DNA of 64,000 nt from Novipirellula artificiosorum (GTDB lineage: Bacteria; Planctomycetota; Planctomycetia; Pirellulales; Pirellulaceae): positions 411,376-475,375 of the forward strand of contig NZ_SJPV01000005.1 of assembly GCF_007860135.1 (NCBI RefSeq), read 5' to 3'. Positions 8,420-17,263 of the stretch are shown here, one piece after another; the first letter of the stretch is position 1; the number at the start of each line of letters is the position of its first letter. Both the position numbers and the translations under genes were made by a program. The notes beneath the pieces are model-generated. The model was not told the DNA's origin and ran no database searches. It saw only the letters and a list, made by a program, of their open reading frames with translations.

Positions 8420-10384
8420 ATGAAATACTTCCTTCTCCTCCTTTTCGTCGTTGAATCTGCGACTTCGACTCTTGCCGATGAGAGGTCGGGATCGGTGCCC
8501 ACGACGAAGCCATTCGTTCATCCCGGCCTGCTTCACAGTCGTGAGGAGCTGGAGTTCATCAAACAGAAGATCGCTTCCGGCCAACAGCCGTGGAAATCCG
8601 CCTGGGAACAATTGCAATCCTCCGAGGTCGCTTCGCTCGAATACCAGGCCAACCCACGCTCTCGAGTTGTGCGCGGGGTCAGGAACAATCCGGACATTGG
8701 CAGTTCGGATCTGTCCAGCGACGCTGCGGCAGCTTACGCGCATGCTTTGCAATGGAGCCTCACCAATCGCAACGCCCATGCGATCAAGGCGATTGAAATT
8801 CTGAACGCGTGGTCCACGACTCTCGAGTCCGTCACCGGTCACGATGCAAAACTGCTCGTCGGCATGGATGGGGTCGCGTTCTGTAACGCGGCGGAACTCA
8901 TCCGGCATACGAGTACAGATTGGCTGGACGAGGATCAGAAACGATTTGAGCGGATGCTTCGTCAGGTCTTCGATCCAGTGATTGAAGACTTCTACCCCAC
9001 GGCCAATGGCAACTGGGATGCCTCCATGATCCAAACCATGATTGCCATGGGAATCTTCCTTGATGATCGCGTGTTGTTCGACCGCGCCGCGAATTACTAC
9101 CGACATGGCGAAGGGAACGGTGCCATCGAAAACTACTTCAACGAGTTCGGAGAATGCCAGGAGAGCGGTCGAGATCAGGCGCACGTGCAGATGGGGATTG
9201 GCTTCCTCGCCTGCGCTTGCGAGATGGCTTGGAAGCAAGGTGTGGATTTGTACGGCGCCGCCGACAACCGTCTCGCACTGGGATTCGAATACACGGCCCA
9301 ATACAACCTAGGGGAAGAGGTTCCTTACCAGCGTTATCGCAGCGTGGAGGGCCGATACGATTATCCCACCCTCTCTCGAATGGGTCGTGGACGCTTCCGC
9401 CCCATCTACGAACGGATCGTTCATCACTATCACAATCGAATGGGGTTGGAAATGCCGTATAGTCGAAAGGTGGCAGACCAAGAACGACCTGAAGGCTGGC
9501 ATGGTCAACATATGTCTTGGGGCACTCTGATGTCCTACGGCTTACCGATTCCGGCGAATTCGGTCGTCACTCGGAAAATGCCGGTGGTGCTCGGTCACGG
9601 AGCGGGCATGTTCAAGGTCGGGGCGCTGCTGGCTCAGGATGATTTTGAAAACCTGGACAACTGGGTGGTCCAGATCCAACAGCGTTCGGGATTTGCGCCG
9701 GCCAAAGTCGTGGCACGGGGACAATCGCTTGACTGCCTGTTGCCGGGACGTGGATGCACGGTGTGGTTCAAGCAGAAGCTTCCCACGCGCGTGACGATCA
9801 CGTACGAGGTGCTTTGCCCAACACCGGAACCAGCGATCGAGGGACTTCAACCACGCGACATCAATAATTTTTGGATGGCCACCGATCCGGTTGACCGTGA
9901 CCAGGGTCTGTTCGATTCGAATCGCTATACGGGAAAGTTCTCAACCTACGACAAGATTCACGGCTATTACGCCAGCACGGGGGGTGGCGGGGTGATCGCT
10001 AACCTGACGACCCGGATGCGGCGATATCCGCGCGAAGTGGACGGCAAGCCAGCCGAACATCTGGCGCTCAACGACAAGGATGAAAAACCGGGATACTTGA
10101 TCACTCCGGATAAGGTGATGACCGTGCAACTCGTGGCCTACGATGATGTGATTCAATACATCGTGGATGGCAAACTGATCTACCAAATCGCAAGTGGCGA
10201 CCGGGTCCAGGTCGAAGGTCGTGACAGCGAAAACAAGACCGTAACGCGAGAGGCCATCTACGATCTCGATCGTTTTCCAGTTTATCGGGACGGCTATTTC
10301 GGATTCCGGATGGTAGGCACGCACCATATCTACACGAACTTTCGGGTCCACGCATTGGAACCTGCCAGCGCCAGTCTGAACTGA
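8420..10384 (+). CDS. Secreted alginate-lyase-fold enzyme with a DUF6250-like C-terminal domain
   Basis: A 654-residue secreted protein. The ATG at 8420 opens a signal peptide (MKYFLLLLFVVESATSTLAD), which is why it is preferred to the much longer upstream frame. Residues ~35-390 look like an alginate-lyase (alpha/alpha toroid) domain: VHPGLLHSREELEFIKQKI, repeated helices rich in Trp/Tyr, and the YPTANGNWDASMIQ segment. Residues ~400-654 resemble the DUF6250 beta-sandwich that often accompanies polysaccharide lyases (ENLDNWVVQ, TVWFKQKLP, NNFWMATDP, YFGFRMVGTHHIYTNFRV). It is expected to cut uronic-acid or algal polysaccharides outside the cytoplasm. Two secreted-protein genes follow. The exact substrate is uncertain. 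Confidence 0.75.
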   Translation: MKYFLLLLFVVESATSTLADERSGSVPTTKPFVHPGLLHSREELEFIKQKIASGQQPWKSAWEQLQSSEVASLEYQANPRSRVVRGVRNNPDIGSSDLSSDAAAAYAHALQWSLTNRNAHAIKAIEILNAWSTTLESVTGHDAKLLVGMDGVAFCNAAELIRHTSTDWLDEDQKRFERMLRQVFDPVIEDFYPTANGNWDASMIQTMIAMGIFLDDRVLFDRAANYYRHGEGNGAIENYFNEFGECQESGRDQAHVQMGIGFLACACEMAWKQGVDLYGAADNRLALGFEYTAQYNLGEEVPYQRYRSVEGRYDYPTLSRMGRGRFRPIYERIVHHYHNRMGLEMPYSRKVADQERPEGWHGQHMSWGTLMSYGLPIPANSVVTRKMPVVLGHGAGMFKVGALLAQDDFENLDNWVVQIQQRSGFAPAKVVARGQSLDCLLPGRGCTVWFKQKLPTRVTITYEVLCPTPEPAIEGLQPRDINNFWMATDPVDRDQGLFDSNRYTGKFSTYDKIHGYYASTGGGGVIANLTTRMRRYPREVDGKPAEHLALNDKDEKPGYLITPDKVMTVQLVAYDDVIQYIVDGKLIYQIASGDRVQVEGRDSENKTVTREAIYDLDRFPVYRDGYFGFRMVGTHHIYTNFRVHALEPASASLN

Positions 10385-10489
10385 GGACGCAACCTGAATG
10401 GATGACACCTTTTGCGTTTCAACAACGGGAAGTGATGCGAATCCTGGGACGATATCGGAACCTTTCCTGACCCTGAAAAAAACACAACC

Positions 10490-10861
10490 ATGCCGATCTT
10501 AATCCGATTCACTGTTGCTCTGCTTGTACTGCTGCACGCCATCCTGCCGGTCAACGATGGCGTTGCCCTCCCGCAGATTGAACGCTTGAGAGGCATCGAG
10601 CACATCGGTGTCCGCGTACGGCAAAACGGAACGACCACAGACATTTACATGAACCTGGAAGCCGACGGCAGCATCCGCCACCGCAACGCCAATCTGGAGA
10701 TGCCCAACGGCTGGGAGACGGACGCCTATCTGTTTGCGTTCACCTACCCTGAGGGTGCGGATCCAAATAATCCAGCGTCCACGCGTCTCAATCACCAACC
10801 GGTCCAACTGCCATACGATTCCCGGCAGCAAGTCGTCACCGTCCGCATCAACCAACGTTAA
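10490..10861 (+). CDS. Small secreted protein, hypothetical
   Basis: A 123-residue protein with an N-terminal signal peptide (IRFTVALLVLLHAILPV). The mature part is short and polar, with beta-strand-like stretches (IGVRVRQNGTTTDIYMNLEADG) and no recognised motif or cysteine. It lies 105 bp after the lyase gene and just before the beta-helix gene on the same strand, so it may be part of a polysaccharide-degradation group. No function is assigned. Confidence 0.5.
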   Translation: MPILIRFTVALLVLLHAILPVNDGVALPQIERLRGIEHIGVRVRQNGTTTDIYMNLEADGSIRHRNANLEMPNGWETDAYLFAFTYPEGADPNNPASTRLNHQPVQLPYDSRQQVVTVRINQR

Positions 10862-10885
10862 AAACCCGTTGCCGAAGGTCCCCCC

Positions 10886-12571
10886 GTGAATCGCAAACCA
10901 AGTCCCGACCGGCCGGACAGACCCAAACGACGATCTGGATCTCGGCTGCTTAACAGGACAGCGCCACTTAGCGGACGAATTACCGCAATTTTTCGAATCA
11001 ATCTCGGACTGAGCGGCAAGGCGTTAGCCGCCGGTATTTCATGGGCACAACCGGCGGCTAGCGCCTTGCCGCTCACAAAGTGGCGCTGTCCAGTTAAACT
11101 CTGGTCAGTGAGCGTTGTTCTTTTGGCTGTCGTTTTCTGTCCGACGCTGAATGCTCAATCCACGATCGAGGTGTCTACGTTATCAGCGTTGCGCGCGGCC
11201 GTGCAAGAAAGCGATCAAGAGATTGTTATGAAACCGGGTCGCTACACGCTAACGGACCTACCCGATGGTTTTAGGAACTTCCCTTGTTCGGGATCCAATA
11301 ACACGATCGATTTGTCGGATGTACATGTAACCGTCCCCGTCGGCACGACACCCCGAAGCTACATCATCCTTTCGGGCAACAACAATGTTTTTCGAGGGGG
11401 CACCTTCGAAGACACTTACCAGAACGGTCTTGAAGAGGTAACGGATTTCAGCGTTTACAATCAAAACCGGTCGACGCTGGCCAAGGGGCTGAGCGGCAGC
11501 GCGGTTTTGGCGATTACTGGCGATAACAACAGGGTTGCTGACACAAAGCTGACCATCCGAGGATCGTTCCCCTACGGTTACGGAAGTCTGTATGGCATTG
11601 GTAGCGACAATGTATACGGCTTGGATAAGCGCTGTGGCATCCTGGTGAAGGGTGAAAGCAATACCATTGATGGCTGCGAGATCCAGCAAAGAGCCTTTGG
11701 CCATGGAATCTACATGCAAAGCCCAGCCGACAAGACGATTGTAAAAAACACTCTCGTAGAGGGTGCCATGCGTCCAAGCAAGGATCTCTACCTGGAAACC
11801 AATCCAAAGGATCTGCCAGCCAGATCGAATTACAAAATTCCTTCCAGTAAGTCGACGAGGCGTCGCGGTAGGAACAGAAGTCGGTATGAGAATGAGAATC
11901 GAGACAGGAATGCGAATAGAGACGGGGCCAGGGAGGAAAATGGGGGCACACCCATCCCTAAGGACACGATGATTCCTCTATCCGAGGATGGAATCCGAGT
12001 CTACACCGACGGCGGAAGTGTCACCGTGGAGAATTGCACGGTCAAGAAAATGAGAGGCGGAATACGGTTGTATTTGGCCCGTCATGCCACCGTAATCAAC
12101 TCCACGGCGATTGATTGTGGTAGCACCAACTTTAATCTGCCGAGTGGCGGGATGGTCACCGGATCGACCGGGAATTTCGCCTACGCTCCCTTAAGTGACT
12201 TTCGATTGGGCAAGTCAGGACAGGCTCTCGAACTAACGATTCTGCCGTCTCCCCATGCCCTGGGGCCCCACAATCTCGCTGACATTTTAGGGAACGATCA
12301 CCACATCGTTTTCCACCGAACCGAAGGCCCGCTGGACACCAACCTTCGCCCAATTGTGATCGAGGGTGATGGTTCAACGATTAGAAACGAAACCGAATAT
12401 CCCATCACACTTCAATCCTCAGCCAGCGGGAATACCGTTGTCAGTTTCGGTCCAGTCACGGACCTTGGAAGCAACAACAAGATATCACGCATCGAGCAAA
12501 CGAAGAGTGGGTCGGACCGGGATGGTGAGTATCGCGAGGGCAGACGCCCCGTCGTTGGTCGTCTCAATTGA
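10886..12571 (+). CDS. Right-handed beta-helix repeat protein (probable polysaccharide-binding or lyase-like)
   Basis: A 561-residue frame. From about residue 93 it has the short repeated strands of a parallel beta-helix (IILSGNNNVFRGGTFED, LVKGESNTIDGCEIQQRA, GGSVTVENCTVKKMRGGI, HATVINSTAIDCGSTN), a fold found in pectate lyase-like and chondroitinase B-like proteins. The GTG at 10886 has an SD-like GAAGG 7 bp upstream, but residues 22-71 are encoded by an inserted palindromic element and the hydrophobic leader (SVSVVLLAVVFCPTLNAQ) begins only near residue 74. A GTG at 11108 would give a better signal peptide. The original start may have been displaced by the insertion. Residues ~321-355 are an Arg/Asn/Glu-rich low-complexity insert that breaks the helix pattern. 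Confidence 0.65.
   Translation: MNRKPSPDRPDRPKRRSGSRLLNRTAPLSGRITAIFRINLGLSGKALAAGISWAQPAASALPLTKWRCPVKLWSVSVVLLAVVFCPTLNAQSTIEVSTLSALRAAVQESDQEIVMKPGRYTLTDLPDGFRNFPCSGSNNTIDLSDVHVTVPVGTTPRSYIILSGNNNVFRGGTFEDTYQNGLEEVTDFSVYNQNRSTLAKGLSGSAVLAITGDNNRVADTKLTIRGSFPYGYGSLYGIGSDNVYGLDKRCGILVKGESNTIDGCEIQQRAFGHGIYMQSPADKTIVKNTLVEGAMRPSKDLYLETNPKDLPARSNYKIPSSKSTRRRGRNRSRYENENRDRNANRDGAREENGGTPIPKDTMIPLSEDGIRVYTDGGSVTVENCTVKKMRGGIRLYLARHATVINSTAIDCGSTNFNLPSGGMVTGSTGNFAYAPLSDFRLGKSGQALELTILPSPHALGPHNLADILGNDHHIVFHRTEGPLDTNLRPIVIEGDGSTIRNETEYPITLQSSASGNTVVSFGPVTDLGSNNKISRIEQTKSGSDRDGEYREGRRPVVGRLN
10950..11097. repeat. MITE-like nested palindromic element
   Basis: About 148 bp bounded by TTAA on both sides (10950-10953 and 11094-11097). 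Terminal inverted repeats are CAGGACAGCGCCACTT (10954-10969) and AAGTGGCGCTGTCCAG (11078-11093), with one mismatch. Inside, a second inverted repeat pairs 11010-11035 with 11050-11075 (GAGCGGCAAGGCGTTAGCCG and complement, two mismatches). The structure suggests a non-mobile palindromic repeat or a non-autonomous transposon with a TTAA target site. It lies inside the 5' part of the beta-helix frame. Confidence 0.7.
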
Positions 12572-12767
12572 ATTGCGATCGACTCCAGGGCGTCACTTCC
12601 GCGCGATGCAAAGCACCTATGCAAAGTCACATGGCTTCTTCTTTGGAAACTGCACGACCAGTGCATCGGCTGTGTGCTCCCACTCGAGCGAGTTATCGCA
12701 CCTTTTTCGGTTGCCAGCAAGCTGCTGCTTGGGGTGGTGAAACAACGTGTCCTCTCTGACTTACGGG

Positions 12768-13706
12768 CTACGCGAAATCATGTCCGGAAGTCATCCGCTG
12801 GTCGACTTCGCCGCGGTCTGGAAAGGACGACTGAGTGCCGATCCGCGTGACCGTGAGTGCGGCGACCAGACTTGCTCGGCGCGAGGCATCCTGCAAAGTC
12901 AATCCTTCGGCCAAGGAAACGGCGAGGGCCGCGGTAAACGCATCGCCAGCCCCCGTGGTGTCCACCGCATCGACCTTGCAAATCGGAATGTGCGTCGTCC
13001 CGGTTGCGTCTGCGATGAAGGCGCCGCTACCGCCCATCGTGAGAGCAACCGACTTCACGCCACGAGAGATCAGCGACTTCGCCGCTGCGTGGGCATCTTC
13101 ATGACGATTCAGGGCGCCCCCAACCAGAAATTCAATCTCCGTCCTGTTTGGCACGCAAAGGTCACAAAGACGAAGCAATTCATCCGGCAATTCTACGACC
13201 GGAGCTGGCGTGAGTATCGTTAGCTTGCCCGCCGCACGAGCCAAGCGAAACGTCTCGAGCGTTGCATCGAGGGGTGTTTCGAGCTGACAAAGAACCGCGT
13301 CGGCTTGCTGGATGACAGCCGACGCTCTCCTCACATCCGCGGGCGTCAACTCAGCGTTGGCACCGGAGACGATGACGATGCAGTTCTCTGCATCATCGTC
13401 CACGACAATCGCGGCCGTGCCAGTCGGCCGACTCGTGTCTTGCCGGACAAAGGAAGTGTCGATTCCTTCCTTTTGATAATGGCCAATGGCATCGGCTCCG
13501 AAGCTGTCGTTGCCTACACAAGCCACCAAGGCGACCTCCGCGCCGAGTCTTGCAGCTGCGACGGCCTGGTTGGCTCCCTTCCCTCCCATGCCGACGTGCA
13601 GCGAGTGGCCTGCCAGGGTTTCACCCGCTTTCGGCAACCGCGGTGTGCGAAACGTCAGATCAACGTTGGCCGAACCAACAACACAAATGCGAGAGGGTCT
13701 TGTCAT
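12768..13706 (-). CDS. rbsK: Ribokinase (PfkB family)
   Basis: A 312-residue sugar kinase of the PfkB family. Near the N-terminus are GSANVDLTFRTPRLPKAGET and the di-glycine substrate loop GMGGKGANQAVAAARLG; the C-terminal ATP-binding and catalytic motif is DTTGAGDAF, whose aspartate is the general base. Ribokinase phosphorylates D-ribose at O5 for entry into the pentose phosphate pathway; related kinases act on other sugars or nucleosides, so specificity is inferred. It lies 24 bp after the GDSL/DUF1080 gene on the same strand and may be co-transcribed, which would tie it to carbohydrate scavenging. Confidence 0.9.
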   Translation of the reverse strand: MTRPSRICVVGSANVDLTFRTPRLPKAGETLAGHSLHVGMGGKGANQAVAAARLGAEVALVACVGNDSFGADAIGHYQKEGIDTSFVRQDTSRPTGTAAIVVDDDAENCIVIVSGANAELTPADVRRASAVIQQADAVLCQLETPLDATLETFRLARAAGKLTILTPAPVVELPDELLRLCDLCVPNRTEIEFLVGGALNRHEDAHAAAKSLISRGVKSVALTMGGSGAFIADATGTTHIPICKVDAVDTTGAGDAFTAALAVSLAEGLTLQDASRRASLVAALTVTRIGTQSSFPDRGEVDQRMTSGHDFA

Positions 13707-13730
13707 GCCATTCCGATCGTGGATGGAGTG

Positions 13731-15116
13731 CTACGGAGTGGAGCCGAGTGTCCGGATACGAAGACGACGATATTCCATTTGTCCACGGTCACCTTCCAAT
13801 CCAATGGGCCCGGTTTCAGGTACCTTCATCGCTTCCTCGATCACCTCATCGTTGCACGTGCATCGAGCAACGCCATCGTTGACCACCACACGCAACTCGT
13901 TCCACTGCTGCGGCTTGTACTGAGTCAGCTTCTTGTAGGGCCCCGCGAGCACGTAGTCACGGCATTGAAGTTGCGGCTCGCGAACAAAAACACCACTGTC
14001 GGCGTTTGGCATCGCACGAAACTCCAACCGCAATTCGAAATTATCGGGAAAATCTCGCGTCGTCCACAACTGTTGAATCTTGCGGCCTTCTCGGGGCGCC
14101 GTCACCACAAGCCGACCGTTGATCGCGACATAGCGTCCATCGGGCGTTTGCGTCTTCCCATCAAAGCCAACCGCTTCATTGACCACCGGCCATGCGGGAG
14201 CGTTCGGATCTCGCGACTGCCAACGCGCCGCAGCCTTTCGCATCGCCTCGGATGTCCGGCGGTATCCCCAGCCGGTTAGGTCTTTTCCATTGAACAGACT
14301 CTCAAATCCAGGTTCCAATTCAAAAGCATCGGCTTCGTTTTCTATCCATCCGAGCGTTGCAAAAACAGGCGTCAGCGCCGCGGTCCATTTGGCATAGCCA
14401 ACCGCGTTGGGATGAAGCAAATCGGGAAACTCGGACTCTTTCGCATCTCCATCATCATTGGCAAACAAGGTCCACGTATCAACAACGATCGTGTTCTCGT
14501 CGGCTTTGGCGATGCCGCGGTACAAGTCGTTCAGTTGCTTGATCTTCGCGGCGGGACGTTTTTTAGATTCATGACTGGGAAACACCAAACACATCACGAT
14601 CGGCATCTGCGGGTCCGCAGCTCGCAACTCGGAAACGATCAACTGCATGTTGCCAGCGATCGTCTCGGGGGATGCGTTTTCTTCGAGGTCGTTGGTGCCG
14701 GCAAGGATCACCACGCATTGGGGATCCAGCTCGATCACGTCCTGCTGGAGTCGAATCAGCATGCCGCGAGTCGTATCCCCACTGATTCCGCGGTTCGCGG
14801 GTTTCAGATCCGCGAACGTGCCTCGGAAATCATCTTGCCAGCCTTGCGTGATCGAGTCGCCAAGAAAGACCACGCCACCCTGTTGCGTGACCGCTTTTGA
14901 AGCGAAGGCTTGGCGACGCTTTTGCCAAAGGTTCTTGAACCAATCGTAACGGCGAATTGGACCCTGGCCCGCCAAACCGTCGTCCGATTCAGGCATTTGA
15001 AAACGCTGATCTGCCACCGTTGCCACTGCGGCGTCTTGGCACCTGGCGGGCACCATGCCGCTCGCGAACAGGAGGAGACTGAGAGCAACGACAGGAAACC
15101 CATGTTGGAAACGCAT
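13731..15116 (-). CDS. Secreted GDSL esterase fused to a DUF1080 (3-keto-disaccharide hydrolase-like) domain
   Basis: A 461-residue protein with a signal peptide (FPVVALSLLLFASGMVPARC). Residues ~60-255 are an SGNH/GDSL hydrolase: block I FLGDSITQGW carries the nucleophile serine, block II ANRGISGDTT, block III LAGTNDLEEN, and block V DLLHPNAVGY carries Asp and His. Residues ~265-461 are a DUF1080 jelly-roll (FESLFNGKDLTGWGYRR, GRYVAINGRLVV, SGVFVREP, GPIGLEGDRG). GDSL enzymes deacetylate sugars or polysaccharides, and DUF1080 is linked to 3-keto-glycoside cleavage, so the fusion probably handles decorated carbohydrates in the periplasm. All catalytic blocks appear intact. Confidence 0.85.
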   Translation of the reverse strand: MRFQHGFPVVALSLLLFASGMVPARCQDAAVATVADQRFQMPESDDGLAGQGPIRRYDWFKNLWQKRRQAFASKAVTQQGGVVFLGDSITQGWQDDFRGTFADLKPANRGISGDTTRGMLIRLQQDVIELDPQCVVILAGTNDLEENASPETIAGNMQLIVSELRAADPQMPIVMCLVFPSHESKKRPAAKIKQLNDLYRGIAKADENTIVVDTWTLFANDDGDAKESEFPDLLHPNAVGYAKWTAALTPVFATLGWIENEADAFELEPGFESLFNGKDLTGWGYRRTSEAMRKAAARWQSRDPNAPAWPVVNEAVGFDGKTQTPDGRYVAINGRLVVTAPREGRKIQQLWTTRDFPDNFELRLEFRAMPNADSGVFVREPQLQCRDYVLAGPYKKLTQYKPQQWNELRVVVNDGVARCTCNDEVIEEAMKVPETGPIGLEGDRGQMEYRRLRIRTLGSTP

Positions 15117-15168
15117 GCAGAAAGCCTTCCGATTCGTGGTGGAGCAAGTCTTGATGAAGAGCCCGATT

Positions 15169-16044
15169 CTAACTTAACTGAATCATCATGTCGGCCCCTT
15201 CGGGCACCATTTCGATGGCAGCCCCGGAGGCAAGCAACTGTTCGGTCTCCATCACTTCCATCACCGACGTTAAAATCTCGGGATCGTGCTTGGAAATCTC
15301 GTTCAGCGCTCGGCCTACCACATCGGGTCTGGCGGCTGCCGCTTCCGCCATTTTTTGCGAAACCTTGTATGCCGTTTCGCTGCGAATCAGACCCACGCGG
15401 TTCTCGCCGTCTTGCTTCATCGCGCTGGTCACCTGAACCAACCGTTTGACCACTTTATCTGTGATGTTCACGACCATTTGCACATCGGTGAAGTAAACCT
15501 TTCGGATATAAACGGATCCCAATCGATAGCCCCATTTTTCGGACAGCGGTGATACCGATTGCCGAACGCTGCGGCTCAAGCTGTGACGATCTTCGAGCAT
15601 TTTATCCATTTCTAAGTTGCTCAGCGTCGAAATGGTGGAACTGGCAACGTTCGCCTGTAACGAACCCTCGGGATTGGCGTTCATGAACAAATAGGCTACC
15701 GGATCATTCACTTGCATTTCGTACCAAATGCCGACTCCCATCGGTGTGCCTTCTTCCGAATTGACCATCTGACCCCGCAAATAGTGCTGACGCATCGCTT
15801 GGCTGACCACTTGTTGGCGACCAAACAACGGCATCAGCAGTGCACGCGGCCCAAAAAGTGCCAGAGGAAAATGCAAGCCCGGCTCGTCAATCGTCCCGAG
15901 CACTTTTCCGAATAGCGTGAAGACGCGGGATTGTCGCTCGTCAACGACGGTGTAGAGTCCGAAGCCCTTGGCAAGAGCGAGCAGAATGGGAATACAAAGA
16001 AGGCCCATCACGACAGAGATCATATACAAAGGAATCATGGTCAT
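15169..16044 (-). CDS. SPFH/Band 7 protein, HflC-like
   Basis: A 291-residue protein with one N-terminal membrane anchor (residues ~5-28) followed by an SPFH/prohibitin domain: VVDERQSRVFTLFGKVLGTIDEPGLHF, then the coiled-coil-forming ENRVGLIRSETAYKVSQKMAEAAA. It resembles HflC, which with HflK forms a cage around the FtsH protease. It lies 60 bp after a second SPFH gene on the same strand, so the pair probably forms a hetero-oligomer. The paired arrangement is typical, but no ftsH or hflX is visible here, so the assignment is to the family rather than to a proven HflKC complex. Confidence 0.75.
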   Translation of the reverse strand: MTMIPLYMISVVMGLLCIPILLALAKGFGLYTVVDERQSRVFTLFGKVLGTIDEPGLHFPLALFGPRALLMPLFGRQQVVSQAMRQHYLRGQMVNSEEGTPMGVGIWYEMQVNDPVAYLFMNANPEGSLQANVASSTISTLSNLEMDKMLEDRHSLSRSVRQSVSPLSEKWGYRLGSVYIRKVYFTDVQMVVNITDKVVKRLVQVTSAMKQDGENRVGLIRSETAYKVSQKMAEAAAARPDVVGRALNEISKHDPEILTSVMEVMETEQLLASGAAIEMVPEGADMMIQLS

Positions 16045-16104
16045 TCAGGTTTCGGAGGAGGAAATGCGGGTCGGGAGGCGACGGCTTCAAACATGGCGCG
16101 GAAT

Positions 16105-17094
16105 TTATGAAGTCCGAACCACTCGTTTCGCTTGCTTCAGCAGGGGGATTCGCATGTTTCGTAGGTAAGCGGACAACGCATCGGAACCGCCTTCGGTTTT
16201 GATCGCAGTCAACGTCACAGCAAGCTCTCGCAGCGGAGCGACTTCCGCTTGCGCATTGTTGTTGGCAATCTCGACCGCGCGTTTGCTCATCGTGATTTGC
16301 TGCTCCGAATCGGCGTGCGCGGTGCTGATGTCAGCTGCGACTTGATTCCGAGTGCTATTGATGGCCGAAAGCGCTCGATCCACTTCCGGTGGAGGATCAA
16401 TCGTCGTGATCAGCGCTGCATCGAGTTCCACTCCATAGCGTCCTGGTGTCGAACGGCACTGCTGCTCCATGTAGGTGTTCAGTGTGGGCAAGTTCTTGCG
16501 AAGATCGTTGATCGAGACGCCCTCGGACAACTCAATCGCACTTTCACTTGATGCTTCCGGCAGATCCGTTTTGTCCAAAAGTTCGTGGCCTTTGGGATCG
16601 ACGAAGGTCGCAATCCGTTCTCGTAAGATTGAAATGAAGTACCCCATGACGTGTTCCAGTGGACTCTCGACCCCAAAGAAATACGCGTACAAGTTGTTCT
16701 CCGAGACACGGAACCGAAGTTGACCGTTGACGCCGGTGGTCAAATTGTCCTTCGTTACCGCTTCGATGGTGCTCTGGTTGACGGTGGGATCCCAAACCAG
16801 ATCGACCGATTGAGTGGACACACTCGCTTTGTGCACTCGTTGCCAAGGCCACTTGAAGTACGGTCCTCCTGGGCCAATCACGCGCACATTGGGGTACTGG
16901 TATCGCTCACTCTCATCTGGCTCAAGCGGCGACGTGCCGGCACCCTCCGCGCCGTCATCCGGCATCCGCTCGGCACGACCGAAGGATGTCAAGACGGCCC
17001 TTTGATCAGGGCGGACCACATAAAAACCGGAGATCAAGACGCGAAACGTCGCGTAGATTAGGATGCCGGCAAGAAACGAGAGTAAGTACGTCAC
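16105..17094 (-). CDS. SPFH/Band 7 protein, HflK-like
   Basis: A 329-residue protein. The hydrophobic anchor is at residues ~3-25 (LLSFLAGILIYATFRVLISGF), followed by VVRPDQRAVLTSFGRAERM, the usual start of an SPFH domain, and a C-terminal helical region rich in Ala/Glu/Gln (AHADSEQQITMSKRAVEIAN) that would form a coiled coil. An acidic insert (DDGAEGAGTSPLEPDESE) lies between strands. It is encoded upstream of the HflC-like gene and is probably its partner. Membrane-organising or FtsH-modulating activity is inferred from the family. Confidence 0.75.
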   Translation of the reverse strand: MTYLLSFLAGILIYATFRVLISGFYVVRPDQRAVLTSFGRAERMPDDGAEGAGTSPLEPDESERYQYPNVRVIGPGGPYFKWPWQRVHKASVSTQSVDLVWDPTVNQSTIEAVTKDNLTTGVNGQLRFRVSENNLYAYFFGVESPLEHVMGYFISILRERIATFVDPKGHELLDKTDLPEASSESAIELSEGVSINDLRKNLPTLNTYMEQQCRSTPGRYGVELDAALITTIDPPPEVDRALSAINSTRNQVAADISTAHADSEQQITMSKRAVEIANNNAQAEVAPLRELAVTLTAIKTEGGSDALSAYLRNMRIPLLKQAKRVVRTS

Positions 17095-17263
17095 GGTAAA
17101 GATCCTGCGGAAAGAGTCATCGATGCCTTACCGGCACAGCATAACCCTTTTCGGGGCGCGGAATCAAAGCAATCGGACCAAATTCGGTATCGGCGTCCTC
17201 TGTGCCTGGGCATCCCCCGTGAACGTATTGCCTGAACGACCGGTGGAAGGTGGGCTTGCAACC

